A stretch of 64,000 bases of DNA from Pseudomonadota bacterium (GTDB lineage Bacteria > Pseudomonadota > Gammaproteobacteria > Steroidobacterales > Steroidobacteraceae): positions 1 to 64,000 of the forward strand of contig JAJYUL010000014.1 of NCBI GenBank assembly GCA_021792555.1. The letters are read 5' to 3'. This document shows, one piece after another, positions 62,341 through 64,000 of the stretch. The notes beneath the pieces were generated by a model, which made no database searches, was not told where the DNA came from, and saw only the letters and a list, made by a program, of their open reading frames with translations. Positions within the stretch are counted from its first letter, which is position 1, and each line of letters begins with the position of its first letter. A program made the position numbers and the translations under genes.

Positions 62341-64000
62341 ATGCATGACCTCGAGCACAGCCATGCCCATTCCGCCGGCGCCGCCGGCCGCGCGGCGCCG
62401 GGGCCGCAGGCAACGCGCGCACCGCTTCAAGGGCGGGGTCGCTCCACCGGCGCACCGTCCTTGCTGTACACCTGCCCGATGCACCCGGAGATTCGGCGCC
62501 GCGAGCCGGGCAGTTGCCCCATCTGCGGCATGCCGCTCGAGCCGGTGCAGCCGGCGGCCGCCCCGCTCGGCAATCCCGAGCTGCGCGACATGACGTGGCG
62601 GTTCTGGATTGGACTGGTGCTCGCGCTGCCCGTCGCGGTGCTCGATATGGGCGCGCATCTGCACGCCCAGCCGCTGCGGCAGTGGATCGCGCCGCGGACA
62701 TCGATGTGGATACAGTTCGCTCTCAGCACGCCGGTGGTGCTGTGGGCCGGGTGGCCGTTGCTCGAGCGGGGGTGGGTCTCTGTGCGCCGCCGCTCGCTCA
62801 ACATGTTCAGTCTCATCGCGCTCGGGGTGTGTACCTCGTACGCCTACAGCCTGGTGGCGATGTTCGCGCCCGGCGTATTCCCGGCGAGCCTGCGCACTGC
62901 GCAGGGCCTCGTCCCGGTGTATTTCGAGGCGGCCGCGCTCATCACGGTCCTGGTTCTGCTCGGGCAGGTGCTCGAGCTGCGCGCCCGCGAGGCCACCGGC
63001 GGGGCGATCCGCGCGCTGCTGAACCTGGCGCCGAAGACGGCGCGGCGGCTCCGGTCGGATGGGGGCGATGAGGAAGTGCCCGTGGATGTGGTGCGGCTCG
63101 GCGATCGCTTGCGCGTGCGCCCCGGGGAGGCCGTGCCCGTCGACGGGGCGGTCCTCGAGGGTACAAGCGCAGTGGATGAATCGATGGTGACGGGCGAGTC
63201 GGTTCCCGTGGCCAAACAGGCCGGCGATCGAGTGATCGGGGGCACGATCAACGGGACCGGGGCGCTCGTGATGCGCGCCGATCGAGTCGGCGCGGACACG
63301 ATGCTCTCGCGCATCGTGCACATGGTCGCCGAGGCGCAGCGCAGCCGCGCGCCCATCCAGCGCTTGGCCGACGTCGTTTCGGGCTGGTTCGTGCCGGCGG
63401 TGGTTCTCTCGGCGCTCGTGGCGTTCGTGCTGTGGATCGCGCTCGGTCCTCAGCCGCGAATCGCGTATGCCATCGTGGCGGCCGTGTCGGTGCTCATCAT
63501 CGCCTGTCCGTGCGCGCTCGGCCTCGCCACGCCCATGTCCATCATGGTCGGTGTCGGCAAGGGCGCAACCACCGGCGTGCTGATCAAGAACGCCGAGGCC
63601 ATCGAGCGGCTGGAGAAGGTGGATACCCTGGTGGTGGACAAGACCGGGACGCTCACCGAAGGCAAGCCGAAGGTGCTTGCCGTTTCCCCGGCGGCGGGGT
63701 TCGATGAAGCCACGGTTGTGCAGCTGTCCGCCAGCCTCGAGCACGCAAGCGAGCACCCGCTCGCAGCCGCGCTCGCAGCCGCTGCACGCGAGCGAGGCTA
63801 TCCGATGCAGGCGATCGCGGAGTTTCACTCGGTGACCGGCCAGGGCGTGCTCGGGAAAGCGGCCGGCCGCACAGTAGCGGTGGGCAACGCGGCGTTGCTT
63901 AAGAGCCTGGAGATACCGCTCGGGACACTCGAGCTTCAGGCCGAGCGTCTGCGCAGCGAGGGCGCGGCAGTGATCTTCGTTGCGATCGACGGGCGCGCGG
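62341..64000 (+). CDS. copA: Heavy-metal (Cu+)-translocating P1B-type ATPase, 3' end outside window
   Basis: At least 553 aa, cut by the window edge. A His-rich start ([13 protein letters not shown]) is followed by a heavy-metal-binding domain [20 protein letters not shown] (about 44-62) and then the transmembrane region. The actuator has [14 protein letters not shown], the CPx motif is [13 protein letters not shown] (about 389) and the phosphorylation site is [11 protein letters not shown] (about 433). [12 protein letters not shown] carries the HP dipeptide. CPC and the CPMH/CPIC domain in place of CxxC HMA domains fit the CopA/SilP-like copper/silver exporters. The ATG has an AGGAG site. 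Confidence 0.92.
   Translation, partial: MHDLEHSHAHSAGAAGRAAPGPQATRAPLQGRGRSTGAPSLLYTCPMHPEIRRREPGSCPICGMPLEPVQPAAAPLGNPELRDMTWRFWIGLVLALPVAVLDMGAHLHAQPLRQWIAPRTSMWIQFALSTPVVLWAGWPLLERGWVSVRRRSLNMFSLIALGVCTSYAYSLVAMFAPGVFPASLRTAQGLVPVYFEAAALITVLVLLGQVLELRAREATGGAIRALLNLAPKTARRLRSDGGDEEVPVDVVRLGDRLRVRPGEAVPVDGAVLEGTSAVDESMVTGESVPVAKQAGDRVIGGTINGTGALVMRADRVGADTMLSRIVHMVAEAQRSRAPIQRLADVVSGWFVPAVVLSALVAFVLWIALGPQPRIAYAIVAAVSVLIIACPCALGLATPMSIMVGVGKGATTGVLIKNAEAIERLEKVDTLVVDKTGTLTEGKPKVLAVSPAAGFDEATVVQLSASLEHASEHPLAAALAAAARERGYPMQAIAEFHSVTGQGVLGKAAGRTVAVGNAALLKSLEIPLGTLELQAERLRSEGAAVIFVAIDGRA

Noticed and set aside
1-64000. CRISPR array, tRNA, rRNA, phage or integrase genes
   Set aside because: No regularly spaced repeats, cloverleafs, rRNA segments, integrase or portal/terminase proteins were seen in any stretch.

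Overview
The window is very GC-rich, densely packed chromosomal DNA. It most resembles a gammaproteobacterium of the Xanthomonadales/Nevskiales/Steroidobacterales type, though the genus cannot be named from this sequence alone. The main evidence is the order fabD-fabG-acpP-fabF-pabB-pabC-mltG-tmk-holB-pilZ, a type II secretion operon gspGHIJKLMN, and an AddAB-like pair in which the nuclease partner is the 'probable DNA repair protein' type. GTG and TTG starts and 1-4 bp start/stop overlaps are common. No rRNA, tRNA, CRISPR array, intact insertion sequence or integrase was found.

Layout. 0.2-1.9 kb (-): electron transfer flavoprotein etfBA. 2.0-6.8 kb (+): a dipeptide/oligopeptide-type ABC importer (two permeases and a fused double ATPase, without a binding protein) coupled to an alaA-like aminotransferase. 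6.9-12.8 kb (+): AddB-like nuclease and AddA-like helicase. 12.9-18.5 kb (-): gspGHIJKLMN; gspC, D, E and F are absent from the window. 18.7-27.4 kb (+): fatty acid synthesis, p-aminobenzoate, MltG, thymidylate kinase, HolB and PilZ. 27.5-30.7 kb (-): a double cNMP-binding/rhodanese protein and a FadB/FadJ-like beta-oxidation protein. 30.7-32.1 kb: an EEP-family hydrolase divergent from a small TIR-like protein. 32.2-39.4 kb: a TonB-dependent receptor, BON protein, Crp/Fnr regulator, hybrid histidine kinase, alpha/beta hydrolase and small lipoprotein.

39.5-44.6 kb (-): an unusual operon of an acetyl-CoA synthetase-like ligase, 2-oxoacid dehydrogenase E1-alpha, E1-beta and E2, and a dedicated acyl carrier protein. 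44.8-45.7 kb (+): two small conserved proteins. 45.7-50.7 kb (-): a complete structural operon for a cytosolic group 3b-type (NADP-linked) [NiFe]-hydrogenase, with a cNMP-binding-fold protein inserted between two electron-transfer subunits and a maturation protease at the end. 50.9-54.0 kb: small conserved proteins and a glutathione transferase. 54.2-57.5 kb (+): a radical SAM/SPASM protein followed by a fatty acyl-AMP ligase fused to a carrier domain, the best candidate here for an undescribed biosynthetic system. 57.6-58.6 kb: a truncated DHFR-family gene and about 0.6 kb with no recognisable gene. 58.6-64 kb (+): a FAD disulfide-reductase-like protein, a TIGR04283-type glycosyltransferase, a class V aminotransferase-like protein and a copper-type P1B ATPase cut by the window end.

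The second half links acetyl/acyl activation (acs-PDH-ACP, FAAL-ACP, FadJ, ETF) with hydrogen and redox metabolism (group 3b hydrogenase, cNMP-fold proteins, thiol/disulfide-type flavoproteins). All functional calls come from reading motifs; no database search was possible.
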